Of a stretch of DNA of 64,000 nt, positions 25,599 through 34,077 are shown piece after piece; the first letter of the stretch is position 1; each line of letters opens with the position of its first letter. The translations under genes were made by a program, and so were the position numbers. The notes under the pieces were generated by a model, which saw only the letters and a list, made by a program, of their open reading frames with translations, had not been told where the DNA came from and made no database searches. Source of the stretch: Pseudarthrobacter defluvii (GTDB lineage Bacteria > Actinomycetota > Actinomycetes > Actinomycetales > Micrococcaceae); NCBI RefSeq assembly GCF_030816725.1, contig NZ_JAUSYG010000001.1, forward strand, positions 1,240,001-1,304,000, in the 5' to 3' direction.

Positions 25599-26750
25599 GT
25601 GACCGCAGCAGTGAATTCTTTTGGCCTGGATCTGCCCGATTACCCATGGGAGGCCATGGCACCGTACGTGGCCAAAGCCTCCGCGCATCCCGGCGGAGCC
25701 GTCAACCTTTCGATCGGGACTCCGGTGGATCCCACGCCGCAGCTGGTGCAGGATGCCCTGAAGGCTGCGGCAAATGCCCCGGGCTATCCCACCGTCCACG
25801 GCACGCCGGCGCTGCGGGAAGCCATCGCGGGCTGGTTCGAACGCCGGCGCGGAGTGGGGGGCATGGACCCCAAAAACATCATGCCCACGGTGGGCTCCAA
25901 GGAACTCGTTGCGTGGCTCCCGCTGCTGCTGGGCCTGAAGCCCGGAGACGTCGTCGTACGGCCCAAGGTGGCTTACCCCACGTACGATATCGGCGCGACC
26001 CTCGCCGGGGTCACCTCGGTGGCAACGGACAACCTGGACGAGCTTGACGACGCCACCCGCTCCCGCGTGCGCCTCATCTGGGTCAACTCCCCGGGGAACC
26101 CCACCGGCAGCGTCCGGGACGCGGAATCGCTGAAAGCCCTGGTGGTCCAGGCCCGCGAACTGGGCGCGGTAGTGGCCTCGGACGAATGCTACGCAGAGCT
26201 TGGATGGGGTGACTGGGACGTCCAGCGCGGCGGCCAGCGCGTCCCCAGCATCCTCGATCCCCGGGTGGCAGGAGGGTCGCACCAGGGCCTGCTCGCCGTC
26301 TATTCGCTCAGCAAGCAGTCCAACCTTGCCGGCTACAGGGCTGCGTTCGTGGCCGGGGATCCGGACCTGATGCCGAACCTGGTCAACAGCCGCAAGCACG
26401 CAGGCATGATTGTGCCGTACCCCATCCAGGAAGCCATGCGGGTTGCCTTGGGCGACGACGCGCACGTGGAGGCCCAGAAGGACCTGTACCGGGGCCGGCG
26501 CGAACGCCTGGTGCCCGCGCTGCTGGACTTCGGCCTGGAGATCAAGGAATCCGACGCCGGACTGTACCTTTGGTCGACGGCAGGAGAGGGCACGTGGGAC
26601 ACCGTGGAGCGCCTCGCCCAGCGTGGCATCGTGGTGGGGCCGGGCGTCTTCTACGGGGACGCCGGCAACGGCTACGTCAGGGTTGCCCTCACCGGTTCTG
26701 ATGAGCGCATTGATGCGGCCGTCGCGCGGCTGGCGGGGTCCGGCTCCTAA
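25599..26750 (+). CDS. dapC: N-succinyldiaminopimelate aminotransferase
   Basis: 383-residue PLP enzyme of the succinylase branch of lysine and diaminopimelate synthesis. It makes N-succinyl-LL-2,6-diaminopimelate from the keto acid with glutamate as donor. NSPGNPTGS (about residues 163-171), SDECYAE (about 192) and the Schiff-base lysine in YSLSKQSNLAGYRAAF (about 235) are seen. Assignment as DapC rests on the fdxA neighbour and the N-terminal LPDYPWEAMAPY signature of actinobacterial DapC. dapD and dapE lie 5-7 kb away in the same window. Confidence 0.88.
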   Translation: MTAAVNSFGLDLPDYPWEAMAPYVAKASAHPGGAVNLSIGTPVDPTPQLVQDALKAAANAPGYPTVHGTPALREAIAGWFERRRGVGGMDPKNIMPTVGSKELVAWLPLLLGLKPGDVVVRPKVAYPTYDIGATLAGVTSVATDNLDELDDATRSRVRLIWVNSPGNPTGSVRDAESLKALVVQARELGAVVASDECYAELGWGDWDVQRGGQRVPSILDPRVAGGSHQGLLAVYSLSKQSNLAGYRAAFVAGDPDLMPNLVNSRKHAGMIVPYPIQEAMRVALGDDAHVEAQKDLYRGRRERLVPALLDFGLEIKESDAGLYLWSTAGEGTWDTVERLAQRGIVVGPGVFYGDAGNGYVRVALTGSDERIDAAVARLAGSGS

Positions 26751-26985
26751 GGGTACGTAATATTCGTGTGACTCGCCCCACATACTGCGTGTTTTAGGCC
26801 GCACAGGCAGGCCCCGGATTAGTGACACCCGCCAAGGAGCGGTACTTTTTAACTGATCAATGGTGGCTTTCTACAAGAAGGCAGCCCGGGTGTTGGAACC
26901 TGTCTTCTCAGGATTCGTGCGCGGCTCACCTGATGTTGGATCAAGCTTTCGACAGAGGCCAAAGACGCCTCATGAAGGGGACTCC

Positions 26986-28272
26986 ATGACTGAGACCAAC
27001 AATGCTGCGACCCTGCTCCACGCAGGTGGCGAGCTGAAGCTCCCGCGCATCCAGGTTGTTGAAGGGAACGAAGGCTACGACGTCTCCAAGCTGCTGAAGC
27101 AGACCGGTGCCGTGACCTTTGACCCCGGCTTCATGAACACCGCAGCAACCACGTCCGCCATCACCTACATCGATGGCGATGCAGGCATCCTGCGCTACCG
27201 CGGATACCCCATCGAGCAGCTGGCGCAGCACTCCAGCTTCCTCGAGGTGTCCTACCTGCTGATCTACGGCAACCTGCCCACGCCCACCGAGCTGGACGAG
27301 TTCGACCAGAAGATCCGCCGCCACACCCTGCTGCACGAAGAGCTCAAGGGCTTCTTCGGTGGCTTCCCCCGTGACGCGCACCCCATGCCGGTGCTGTCCT
27401 CGGCCGTGTCCGCGCTGTCCACCTTCTACCAGGACTCGCTGGACCCGTTCAACGCCGAGCAGGTGGAGGTTTCCACCATCCGCCTGATGGCCAAGCTGCC
27501 GGTCATCGCCGCGTACGCGCACAAGAAGTCCATCGGCCAGCCCATGCTGTACCCGGACAACTCCATGAACCTGGTGGAGAACTTCCTGCGCCTGAGCTTC
27601 GGCCTGCCCGCCGAGCAGTACGAGCTGGACCCGGTGATCGTCAAGGCCCTGGACCTGCTCCTGATCCTGCACGCGGACCACGAGCAGAACTGCTCCACCT
27701 CCACCGTGCGCCTGGTGGGCTCCTCCAACGCCAACCTGTTCGCCTCCGTCTCCGCCGGCATCAATGCCCTCTTCGGCCCTGCCCACGGCGGCGCCAACGA
27801 GGCAGTGCTGAAGATGCTCCGCCAGATTCAGGCCGAGGGCCTCAAGCCCGAGGACTACATGGAGAAGGTGAAGAACAAGGAAGACGGCGTCCGCCTCATG
27901 GGCTTCGGACACCGCGTCTACAAGAACTACGATCCGCGCGCCAAGATCGTCAAGGCCACGGCCCACGAGATCCTGAGCAAGCTCGGCGGCAACGACGAAC
28001 TGCTGGACATCGCCATGCGCCTGGAAGAAAAGGCGCTCAGCGACGACTACTTCATCCAGCGCAAGCTCTACCCGAATGTGGACTTCTACACCGGCCTGAT
28101 CTACAAGGCCATGGGCTTCCCCGAGAAGATGTTCACCGTCCTGTTCGCCATCGGGCGCCTGCCCGGCTGGATTGCCCAGTGGCGCGAAATGATCAGCGAC
28201 CCGAACACCAAGATCGGCCGCCCGCGCCAGCTGTACATCGGCGAGCCGGAGCGGGACTACCCCGCCCGCTGA
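26986..28272 (+). CDS. gltA: Citrate synthase (type II)
   Basis: 428-residue citrate synthase that condenses acetyl-CoA and oxaloacetate at the entry of the TCA cycle. Catalytic residues lie in HADHEQNCS (His about 227 region), GFGHRVYKNYDPRAK (His about 305) and PNVDFYTGL (Asp about 362). The N-terminal domain GAVTFDPGFMNTAATTSAIT and YRGYPIEQLA are typical of the hexameric NADH-sensitive type. The ATG at 26986 has GAAGGGG 6 bases before it; the upstream extension to 26860 is not supported. A hairpin terminator follows. The 235-base upstream region holds no gene and presumably the promoter. Confidence 0.95.
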   Translation: MTETNNAATLLHAGGELKLPRIQVVEGNEGYDVSKLLKQTGAVTFDPGFMNTAATTSAITYIDGDAGILRYRGYPIEQLAQHSSFLEVSYLLIYGNLPTPTELDEFDQKIRRHTLLHEELKGFFGGFPRDAHPMPVLSSAVSALSTFYQDSLDPFNAEQVEVSTIRLMAKLPVIAAYAHKKSIGQPMLYPDNSMNLVENFLRLSFGLPAEQYELDPVIVKALDLLLILHADHEQNCSTSTVRLVGSSNANLFASVSAGINALFGPAHGGANEAVLKMLRQIQAEGLKPEDYMEKVKNKEDGVRLMGFGHRVYKNYDPRAKIVKATAHEILSKLGGNDELLDIAMRLEEKALSDDYFIQRKLYPNVDFYTGLIYKAMGFPEKMFTVLFAIGRLPGWIAQWREMISDPNTKIGRPRQLYIGEPERDYPAR

Positions 28273-28302
28273 CCGTCCCCGGCGCAGCAGCAATGACGAC
28301 GA

Positions 28303-28333
28303 CGGCCGCCCACCTTCCAAAGGTGGGCGGCCG
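28303..28333 (+). terminator. Terminator after gltA
   Basis: CGGCCGCCCACCTTT-like stem (28303-28316) pairs with AAGGTGGGCGGCCG (28320-28333) around a 3-base loop. CTCTTGTTT follows. Confidence 0.85.
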
Positions 28334-28344
28334 CTCTTGTTTAA

Positions 28345-28404
28345 ATCGAGTGCTCCGTAAGTGTCGTTTTGGAACGTGATAACGACAAGTACGGAGCAAT
28401 CGAT
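28345..28404. repeat. 60-base imperfect palindrome between gltA and galE
   Basis: Left arm 28345-28370 and right arm 28379-28404 agree at 22 of 26 positions, with an 8-base loop GGAACGTG. Arms start ATCGA.TGCTCCGTA and continue TGTCGTT. No T run follows on either side, and a normal terminator already ends gltA, so this looks like a dispersed palindromic or REP/MITE-type unit more than a plain terminator. Confidence 0.75.
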
Positions 28405-28413
28405 GGGGGAGGG

Positions 28414-29427
28414 TCAGGAAGCGTAGCCCTGGGGGTTGTTCTTCTGCCAGCGCCAGTGGTCCTCGCACATCTGGTCCACCGTCTTGGTGGTGGACCAGCT
28501 CAGGTACGCCAAGGCTGAGGTGGCGTCCGCCCAGAACGCCGGAAGGTCTCCGGCGCGGCGCCCGGTGATCTCGTAGGGGATGGGCTTGCCGACGGCCTTC
28601 TCGAAGGAGCGCAGGACCTCCAGGACAGAGGAGCCCTTGCCGGAGCCGAGGTTCCAGCGGAAGACGCCGGTGCGGTCCGCGATGTGGTTCAGCGCTGCGA
28701 CGTGTCCTTCGGCCAGGTCCACCACGTGGATGTAGTCGCGCAGGCAGGTGCCGTCCGGGGTGTCGTAGTCGCCGCCGAACACCATGAGCTTCTCCCGGCG
28801 GCCCACGGCCACCTGGGCGATGAACGGGACCAGGTTGTTGGGGATGCCCTGGGGGTCCTCGCCGATGCGGCCCGAGGGGTGCGCGCCCACCGGGTTGAAA
28901 TAGCGCAGCAGTGCTATGTGCCAGCGGGAGTCGGCGGCGCCGAGGTCGGAGAGGATGTCCTCGATCTGCTCCTTGGTGCGCCCGTAGGGGTTGTTGGCGC
29001 CGATCTCCATCTTTTCCACATAGGGAATGGGGTTGTGTTCGCCGTACACGGTGGCTGACGAGCTGAAGACGATGGACCGGACGTCGTGCCTGTCCATGAC
29101 GCGGATCAGGTTCAGGGTGCCCACCAGGTTGTTGTAGTAGTACTTCAGCGGCTCCTGCACTGATTCACCCACGGCCTTGAGCCCGGCGAAATGGATGACC
29201 GCGTCGATGCCTGCCCCGTCAAACACTTCTTCGACGGCGGCCTCATCCACGAGGTCGACGTGGTGGAACTCCGCGGCCTTGCCGCTGAGTTCGGCCACCC
29301 GCCGCAGCGATTCCTCACTGGAGTTGACCAGGTTGTCGATGACGACCACGTCATGGCCGGCTTCCTGCAGGGAAAGAACGGTGTGGGAACCGATGTAGCC
29401 GGTGCCCCCTGTAACCAAGATTTTCAT
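28414..29427 (-). CDS. galE: UDP-glucose 4-epimerase
   Basis: 337-residue extended short-chain dehydrogenase that interconverts UDP-glucose and UDP-galactose. The NAD-binding start is GGTGYIGSH (about residues 7-15), then VVVIDNL. The active site has SSSATVYGE (Ser about 123) and NPYGRTKEQIE (Tyr about 147, Lys about 151). The C-terminal substrate domain has NLGSGKGSSVLEVL and RRAGDLPAFWAD. The ATG at 29427 is preceded by TAGCGT at a 6-base spacing and lacks a Shine-Dalgarno sequence. It is divergent from a TetR gene, perhaps by chance. Confidence 0.95.
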   Translation of the reverse strand: MKILVTGGTGYIGSHTVLSLQEAGHDVVVIDNLVNSSEESLRRVAELSGKAAEFHHVDLVDEAAVEEVFDGAGIDAVIHFAGLKAVGESVQEPLKYYYNNLVGTLNLIRVMDRHDVRSIVFSSSATVYGEHNPIPYVEKMEIGANNPYGRTKEQIEDILSDLGAADSRWHIALLRYFNPVGAHPSGRIGEDPQGIPNNLVPFIAQVAVGRREKLMVFGGDYDTPDGTCLRDYIHVVDLAEGHVAALNHIADRTGVFRWNLGSGKGSSVLEVLRSFEKAVGKPIPYEITGRRAGDLPAFWADATSALAYLSWSTTKTVDQMCEDHWRWQKNNPQGYAS

Positions 29428-29433
29428 GCCCCA

Positions 29434-29439
29434 ACGCTA
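29434..29439 (-). promoter_or_regulatory. Candidate -10 box, leaderless galE
   Basis: TAGCGT on the minus strand, 6 bases before the galE ATG. Confidence 0.45.
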
Positions 29440-29502
29440 TCCCACAGCAGGTAGTCCCCGCCCGCGCGTCCCGGATGGCGGGCGCATGGGTACCGTGATG
29501 GA

Positions 29503-29516
29503 AGCACATCTGTGCT
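29503..29516. promoter_or_regulatory. Palindromic operator before tetR
   Basis: AGCACA-TC-TGTGCT is a perfect 6-2-6 palindrome 7 bases before the chosen ATG at 29524. It is a likely autoregulatory site for the TetR protein. Confidence 0.55.
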
Positions 29517-29523
29517 AATAAGA

Positions 29524-30135
29524 ATGGTGCCCAAAATAGTTGATGCCGAGGCCCGGCGGCAGGATGTAGTCCACGCGGTTCTCCGCATCATCGCCGTGGA
29601 CGGACTGGAACGTGCCTCCCTGCGCGAAGTAGCGGACGAAGCCGGGCTGGCGGTTGGTTCCGTCCGCCACTACTTCGAAGGCAGCGAGGAGCTCCTGGCG
29701 TTCTCTTTCGGCACGGTGGTGGACCGCATAGTGTCCCGGCTTCAGGCCCTGCTGCCACCGGTGCAGGACGCAGCCGGGGGCAGTGGCGAACAGCGGGAAG
29801 CAGTCCTAACCCTCCTGGGCGGCATGCTTCCCCTGGACGAGGTAACAGCCGTTGAGGCGTGCGCTTGGCTGGCATTCAAGAATGCTGCGCGGATCAGGCC
29901 CTTCCTGGCCGCCGAAGCGGACCGCAGCCACCGCGAAGTCGCGGCCATCGTCGGCGCGGTGGTGGCCTCCCTGCTCCCGGACGACGAGCCGCAGGAGACG
30001 CTGGTGGTCGAGGCGGAACGGCTCCTGGCTACACTGGACGGCCTGTGCATGCATGCCCTGCTGCAACCCGGGTGGATGACGGCGCAGGTATGCCGTGACG
30101 TCCTGGAGCGGCACCTCGACGGGCTGGCCCGGTAA
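29524..30135 (+). CDS. TetR-family regulator, BetI-like
   Basis: About 203 residues. The helix-turn-helix (about 8-55) reads AVLRIIAVDGLERASLREVA, then EAGLAVGSVRHYFEGSEELL, the BetI/TetR_C_6-like form. The C-terminal domain (about 80-200) has VEACAWLAFKNAARIRPFLA and LLATLDGLCMHALLQPG. The ATG at 29524 (MVPKIVDAEARRQ) fits the family; a GTG at 29512 is in frame. The likely operator is the palindrome at 29503-29516. No target gene is evident: galE diverges, and the next gene downstream is a conserved hypothetical. Confidence 0.85.
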   Translation: MVPKIVDAEARRQDVVHAVLRIIAVDGLERASLREVADEAGLAVGSVRHYFEGSEELLAFSFGTVVDRIVSRLQALLPPVQDAAGGSGEQREAVLTLLGGMLPLDEVTAVEACAWLAFKNAARIRPFLAAEADRSHREVAAIVGAVVASLLPDDEPQETLVVEAERLLATLDGLCMHALLQPGWMTAQVCRDVLERHLDGLAR

Positions 30136-30270
30136 GCGGGCGGGCAAATCTGCAGTCCCATCCGCCGCCCAACCGGCACTACCGCGAAATGGCTGCGGGA
30201 ATAGACTGATAGCCGGTACGCCGGACCGGATCATGGCGCCCGGAACGAGCAGGCCAGGAAAGGACTTCGG

Positions 30271-30882
30271 ATGCAGCACGCAAGCGGTTCAGGGTGGCAA
30301 ATCATCACGGACACGTCCGGGCCGATGATGATTGCGCTCTACGTCCGGGACACGGCCGGCCTAAATGGAGTGGGCCAGCCCATACTGTCCCACGCGTCAC
30401 CCAAAGTCCGCCCTGCCGACCACACGCACCTGACCGCCGACGTGGGCGGGCTCAGCGCACTGAAGACCGAATGGGAAGCCTGGTGGGAACAACTGCTGAA
30501 GGCCTATCCCAAATCGTCGCCGGAACTATCGCCACCCGGTTTTGAAGCGTTCGGCAACTCGCCGGCGCTGCGGCGGGTACTGCAGGCGCACTTCGGTTCC
30601 GCCCTCACCTGGGCAAGGGAGCGCAGGAGCGAGTATTCGGAGTTGGAAGCTGAACGCGTGGCCACCGGAACGGCCCAGCTGCTCCTGGACATGGTGGATG
30701 ACCGGCTGATGGAAGTGGGACGGGACTCACGGGACTTCAAGCTGACCATCATTGAGCTGCCACTGGATGAGCAGCGGGCCTGGTACCTGGAGCCGGACAA
30801 GATCATCATGAGCCAGGAACTGATGAGCCAGCCCGAACTGTTCCGCAGCTACGTCCAGCCGGTGCTGGAGATCCTGGTTTAG
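30271..30882 (+). CDS. Conserved hypothetical protein
   Basis: 203 residues, soluble, with no recognised domain. It is rich in Trp, Glu and Arg, with the stretch KTEWEAWWEQLLKAYPKSSP (about 66-85), a helical middle (VLQAHFGSALTWARERRSEY) and a beta-like end (LTIIELPLDEQRAWYLEPDK, then IIMSQELM). GGAAAGGA sits 7 bases before the ATG at 30271. A run of eight C follows the stop codon directly, then a hairpin shared with the convergent gene. Confidence 0.6.
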   Translation: MQHASGSGWQIITDTSGPMMIALYVRDTAGLNGVGQPILSHASPKVRPADHTHLTADVGGLSALKTEWEAWWEQLLKAYPKSSPELSPPGFEAFGNSPALRRVLQAHFGSALTWARERRSEYSELEAERVATGTAQLLLDMVDDRLMEVGRDSRDFKLTIIELPLDEQRAWYLEPDKIIMSQELMSQPELFRSYVQPVLEILV

Positions 30883-30888
30883 CCCCCC

Positions 30889-30929
30889 CCGACGGCGAGG
30901 CCGACGACGGCCTCAGCTGTCGCCGTCGG
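30889..30929. terminator. Bidirectional hairpin between convergent genes
   Basis: Outer stem CCGACGGCG/CGCCGTCGG and inner hairpin AGGCCG-ACGA-CGGCCT. It overlaps the last codons of the minus-strand gene and has a C8 tract at its left edge (30883-30890). Confidence 0.6.
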
Positions 30930-31785
30930 CCGTCCGTACGGTGATGCGCACCTGCCCGTCCGGGGAACCCGTTACCTGCCAGCCGTCGCCACCGGCACGC
31001 TGCCAGGTGTGTCCGGCCACCTCCACGCGGGTCACGGCGAGGTCCTTGGCGTTGGCAACGGCCCACTGCGCAACCGACCAGGCCAACGCGCCATCGGCGT
31101 CCACCACCAGCGCGGCACCGTCCACCTGGCTGTCCACGCCGCCATAGGCCTGGTCCAGTTCGGTGGCCACCGATGCTGAATTCCCGCCTGCCGTGGGGGA
31201 GCGCAGCGTGCATTGCACTCCTGCCGGCGTTTGTCCCGTCAGCCCTGAAGCGAACGCCCGTCCCATGTCCTCGTGCTGTGCATAAGCCTTGGGGTAGGCG
31301 GACCGCTGGACCTCCTGGGCCGCCTCGGTGATGTCCAGCGTCTCGTACCCGGGAATCTTCACCAGGGCGTCATAGAACGCATTGACCGCGTAGTAGGGGT
31401 CCATGATCTGCGCTTCCGTGCCCCAGCCTTGGGACGGCCGCTGCTGGAAGAGTCCGCGCGAGTCCGGTCCGGCCTGGTCGCCGTGGCCGATGTTGCGCAG
31501 CTTCGACTCCTGCATGGCCGTCGCCAAGGCGATGGTGGCAGCACGCGGGGGAAGGCCCCGCCGGACCGCCGCGGCAGTGATCAAAGCCGCGTTGGACGCC
31601 TGGTCGGGTGCCAGCTCCCCGGTCCGGTCGGCGGCTTTGGCTGTGCAGCGTTCCGAAACGAGGGTCTCGGAACGCTGCACAAAGTACACCGCCGTATAAA
31701 TGCCTCCCGCTACCAGTGCGAGGGTGAGGAGCAGCACCGCCAGACGGCGCAGGCCGCGTCTGCGCGGCACAGACAGAGGTGCCAT
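30913..31785 (-). CDS. Membrane-anchored lysozyme/transglycosylase-like protein
   Basis: 290 residues. An N-terminal signal anchor (about 12-34, LRRLAVLLLTLALVAGGIYT) is followed by a lysozyme-like segment: AATIALATAMQESKLRNIGH with the candidate catalytic Glu (about 92), then GPDSRGLFQQRPSQGWGTEA and AVNAFYDALVKIPGYE. Similar proteins are often labelled 'heavy metal transporter' by weak matches; I see no support for that. It probably acts on peptidoglycan outside the cell. The C-terminal 90 residues are a low-similarity domain. Its start is 7 bases from the end of dapD, so the two may be cotranscribed. Confidence 0.65.
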   Translation of the reverse strand: MAPLSVPRRRGLRRLAVLLLTLALVAGGIYTAVYFVQRSETLVSERCTAKAADRTGELAPDQASNAALITAAAVRRGLPPRAATIALATAMQESKLRNIGHGDQAGPDSRGLFQQRPSQGWGTEAQIMDPYYAVNAFYDALVKIPGYETLDITEAAQEVQRSAYPKAYAQHEDMGRAFASGLTGQTPAGVQCTLRSPTAGGNSASVATELDQAYGGVDSQVDGAALVVDADGALAWSVAQWAVANAKDLAVTRVEVAGHTWQRAGGDGWQVTGSPDGQVRITVRTADGDS

Positions 31786-31792
31786 GAAGGAA

Positions 31793-32821
31793 CTAGTTGG
31801 CGTGCAGGGCGTCGTTCAGTTCAACGGTCTGGCCCTTGCGGTGCAGCGCCTCCACCGCGCCGGTGGTGGAATTGCGGCGGAACAGCAGGTTGGGGACGCC
31901 GGAGAGCTCGGCGGCCTTGACGATCCTGGTGGTGTCCTCGCCCACCTCGTCCTTGGGCCCGGGAACACGGACGCGGGTGCCTGCCGTGACGTACAGTCCT
32001 GCCTCCACCACCGAGTCGTCGCCAATGCTGATGCCCACGCCGGAGTTCGCACCGAGCAGTACGCGCTCACCGATGGTGATCTTTTCCTTGCCACCGCCGG
32101 AGAGGGTGCCCATGATCGAGGCACCGCCGCCTACGTCGCTGCCGTCGCCCGTCACGACGCCCGCGGAAATCCGCCCCTCCACCATGGAGGTACCCAGGGT
32201 CCCGGCGTTGAAGTTCACGAAACCTTCGTGCATGACGGTGGTGCCGGCGGCCAGGTGCGCGCCCAGGCGGACCCTGTCGGCGTCGGCAATCCGCACGCCG
32301 CTGGGCACCACGTAATCCACCATGCGCGGGAACTTGTCGATGCCGTAGACGGTGACGGCGCCTCGGCGGCGCAGCCTTGCGCGCGTCAATTCAAAGCCTT
32401 CAACAGCCGCCGGCCCGAAGTTGGTCCACACGACGTTGGGCAGCTTGCCGAAGATCCCGTCCAGGTTGATGGTGTTGGGCTGGACCAGCCGGTGCGACAG
32501 CAGGTGCAGGCGCAGGTATGCGTCAGCGGTATCCGCCGGGGCCTCGTCCAGGTTGATCTGGACGAAGACCACCTTCTGCTCGGTGCCGCGGTCCTCGTCG
32601 GCGCCGTTCTCGGCGATGGCGGTCAGGGCTTCGTCGGCGTTTTCCACCGAGCGGAGGTTCTCCTCCGCCACACCGAGGGCCGGTGCCGGGAACCAGGCAT
32701 CCAGGACAGTTGGTTCGCTCCCGGCGGTGGCGATGGTGGCTACGCCAAAGCCATAGGCGGAACGGTCGTCAGCGTTGGAGGTCAAGGTTTCGGGCACGGC
32801 GGAGGAAGCGGTCTCAGTCAT
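31793..32821 (-). CDS. dapD: Tetrahydrodipicolinate N-succinyltransferase
   Basis: 342-residue left-handed beta-helix acyltransferase that succinylates tetrahydrodipicolinate for diaminopimelate synthesis. The N-terminal domain is the actinobacterial type ([20 protein letters not shown]). Hexapeptide turns run from about 165 to 300 ([40 protein letters not shown]), and the C-terminus is [24 protein letters not shown]. The ATG at 32821 is correct; the open frame continues to 33991 only because it runs antisense through dapE. A TAGACT hexamer lies 7 bases upstream. It is divergent from dapE with a 51-base gap. Confidence 0.93.
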   Translation of the reverse strand: MTETASSAVPETLTSNADDRSAYGFGVATIATAGSEPTVLDAWFPAPALGVAEENLRSVENADEALTAIAENGADEDRGTEQKVVFVQINLDEAPADTADAYLRLHLLSHRLVQPNTINLDGIFGKLPNVVWTNFGPAAVEGFELTRARLRRRGAVTVYGIDKFPRMVDYVVPSGVRIADADRVRLGAHLAAGTTVMHEGFVNFNAGTLGTSMVEGRISAGVVTGDGSDVGGGASIMGTLSGGGKEKITIGERVLLGANSGVGISIGDDSVVEAGLYVTAGTRVRVPGPKDEVGEDTTRIVKAAELSGVPNLLFRRNSTTGAVEALHRKGQTVELNDALHAN

Positions 32822-32828
32822 GTGCCCC

Positions 32829-32834
32829 AGTCTA
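32829..32834 (-). promoter_or_regulatory. Candidate -10 box, leaderless dapD
   Basis: TAGACT on the minus strand, 7 bases before the dapD ATG. It is the same hexamer as for dapE on the other strand. Confidence 0.55.
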
Positions 32835-32860
32835 TCGAGGGCCGGGCGGACGGTTCGAAC

Positions 32861-32866
32861 TAGACT
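32861..32866 (+). promoter_or_regulatory. Candidate -10 box, leaderless dapE
   Basis: TAGACT, exactly 6 bases before the dapE GTG at 32873. No Shine-Dalgarno sequence is present. Confidence 0.55.
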
Positions 32867-32872
32867 GGCTTC

Positions 32873-34009
32873 GTGACTGCTGAAACCGCCCCTGAACCTT
32901 CCGTGTCCGTCCTTGACCTTCGCCAGGACGTAGCGATGCTGACCGCGGCCCTGATGGACATCAACAGCGTGTCGGGCAACGAGACGCAGCTGGCGGACGC
33001 GGTTGAGGCTGCCCTGCTGGAGATCCCACAGCTGGCCGTGGTGCGCGACGGTGATGCCATCATCGCCCGGACGGAACTCGGCTTGGGTGAGAGGGTAATC
33101 CTTGCCGGACACCTGGACACGGTCCCGCTGCCCCAGACCGAAGGTTCCAGGGGCACCGTCCCCTCCAGCTGGGAGTCGGGGGTCCCCGGGGAGGGCATTC
33201 TGTACGGCCGCGGGGCCACGGACATGAAGGGCGGCGTGGCGGTCCAGCTGGCACTGGCTGCAGGAATGTTCGACGGCGGCGCGCAGCCCAAGCGGGACGT
33301 CACCTTTGTGTTCTACGACCATGAGGAAGTGGAGGCCGTGAAGAGCGGCCTGGGCCGCCTGGTCCGCCACCACGGAGACCTGCTGCAGGGGGACTTCGCG
33401 ATCCTGCTGGAGCCTACCGACGGCACTGTGGAGGGTGGCTGCAACGGCACCAGCAGGTTTGAGGCCAGCACGTCGGGGGAGGCCGCGCACTCGGCCCGCG
33501 CATGGATGGGCAGCAATGCCATCCACGACGCTGCGCCCATCCTGGCCCGCCTGGCAGCCTACGAGCCACGGACCATCAACGTGGACGGGCTCGACTACCG
33601 GGAAAGCCTCAACGCGGTGAAGATCAACGGCGGCACCGCCGGCAACGTCATCCCGGACCGCTGCGTGGTGGAAATCAACTACCGGTTCGCCCCAGACAAG
33701 ACGCCGGACCAGGCCGAAGCCCACGTAAGGGAACTGCTGGAAGGCTTTGACGTGGTGCGCACCGATGCCGCCGCGGGCGCGCGGCCCGGACTGCAGCACC
33801 CGGCTGCCGCCTCCTTCGTTGCCGCCGTGGGAGCCGAGCCCAAGCCCAAATACGGCTGGACCGACGTCGCGCGCTTCAGCGAACTGGGGATCCCGGCAGT
33901 GAACTTCGGTCCCGGCAATGCGCTCCTTGCGCATAAGGACAACGAGCACGTCCACGCCGACGCCATCCGCAAATGCCTCGCCGCGCTGCAAAGCTGGCTC
34001 GCTTCCTGA
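32873..34009 (+). CDS. dapE: Succinyl-diaminopimelate desuccinylase
   Basis: 378-residue M20-family zinc hydrolase that releases LL-diaminopimelate from its succinyl form. Metal ligands appear in [12 protein letters not shown] (His about 81), [14 protein letters not shown] (Asp about 114), DHEEVE (Glu about 149-150) and [12 protein letters not shown] (about 180), with the last His in [12 protein letters not shown] near the end. The dimerisation domain spans about 190-300. The GTG at 32873 fits the family length. Together with dapC and dapD in the window this completes the succinylase branch apart from dapA, dapB and dapF. Confidence 0.94.
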   Translation: MTAETAPEPSVSVLDLRQDVAMLTAALMDINSVSGNETQLADAVEAALLEIPQLAVVRDGDAIIARTELGLGERVILAGHLDTVPLPQTEGSRGTVPSSWESGVPGEGILYGRGATDMKGGVAVQLALAAGMFDGGAQPKRDVTFVFYDHEEVEAVKSGLGRLVRHHGDLLQGDFAILLEPTDGTVEGGCNGTSRFEASTSGEAAHSARAWMGSNAIHDAAPILARLAAYEPRTINVDGLDYRESLNAVKINGGTAGNVIPDRCVVEINYRFAPDKTPDQAEAHVRELLEGFDVVRTDAAAGARPGLQHPAAASFVAAVGAEPKPKYGWTDVARFSELGIPAVNFGPGNALLAHKDNEHVHADAIRKCLAALQSWLAS

Positions 34010-34029
34010 GGAGATCCACGCAAAACAAG

Positions 34030-34064
34030 AAAAGGGTCTGCCGCTCGCAGCGGCAGACCCTTTT
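34030..34064. terminator. Bidirectional terminator between dapE and gluD
   Basis: AAAAGGGTCTGCCGCT-CGC-AGCGGCAGACCCTTTT is a perfect 16-base stem with A and T runs at its edges, effective for both convergent transcripts. Confidence 0.92.
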
Positions 34065-34077
34065 GTTGGGAGAGGCG

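Noticed and set aside
31793..33991. A 732-residue open frame that would fuse extra sequence to dapD
   Set aside because: The part beyond 32821 is antisense to dapE. dapD has its own ATG with a fitting upstream hexamer and normal family length.
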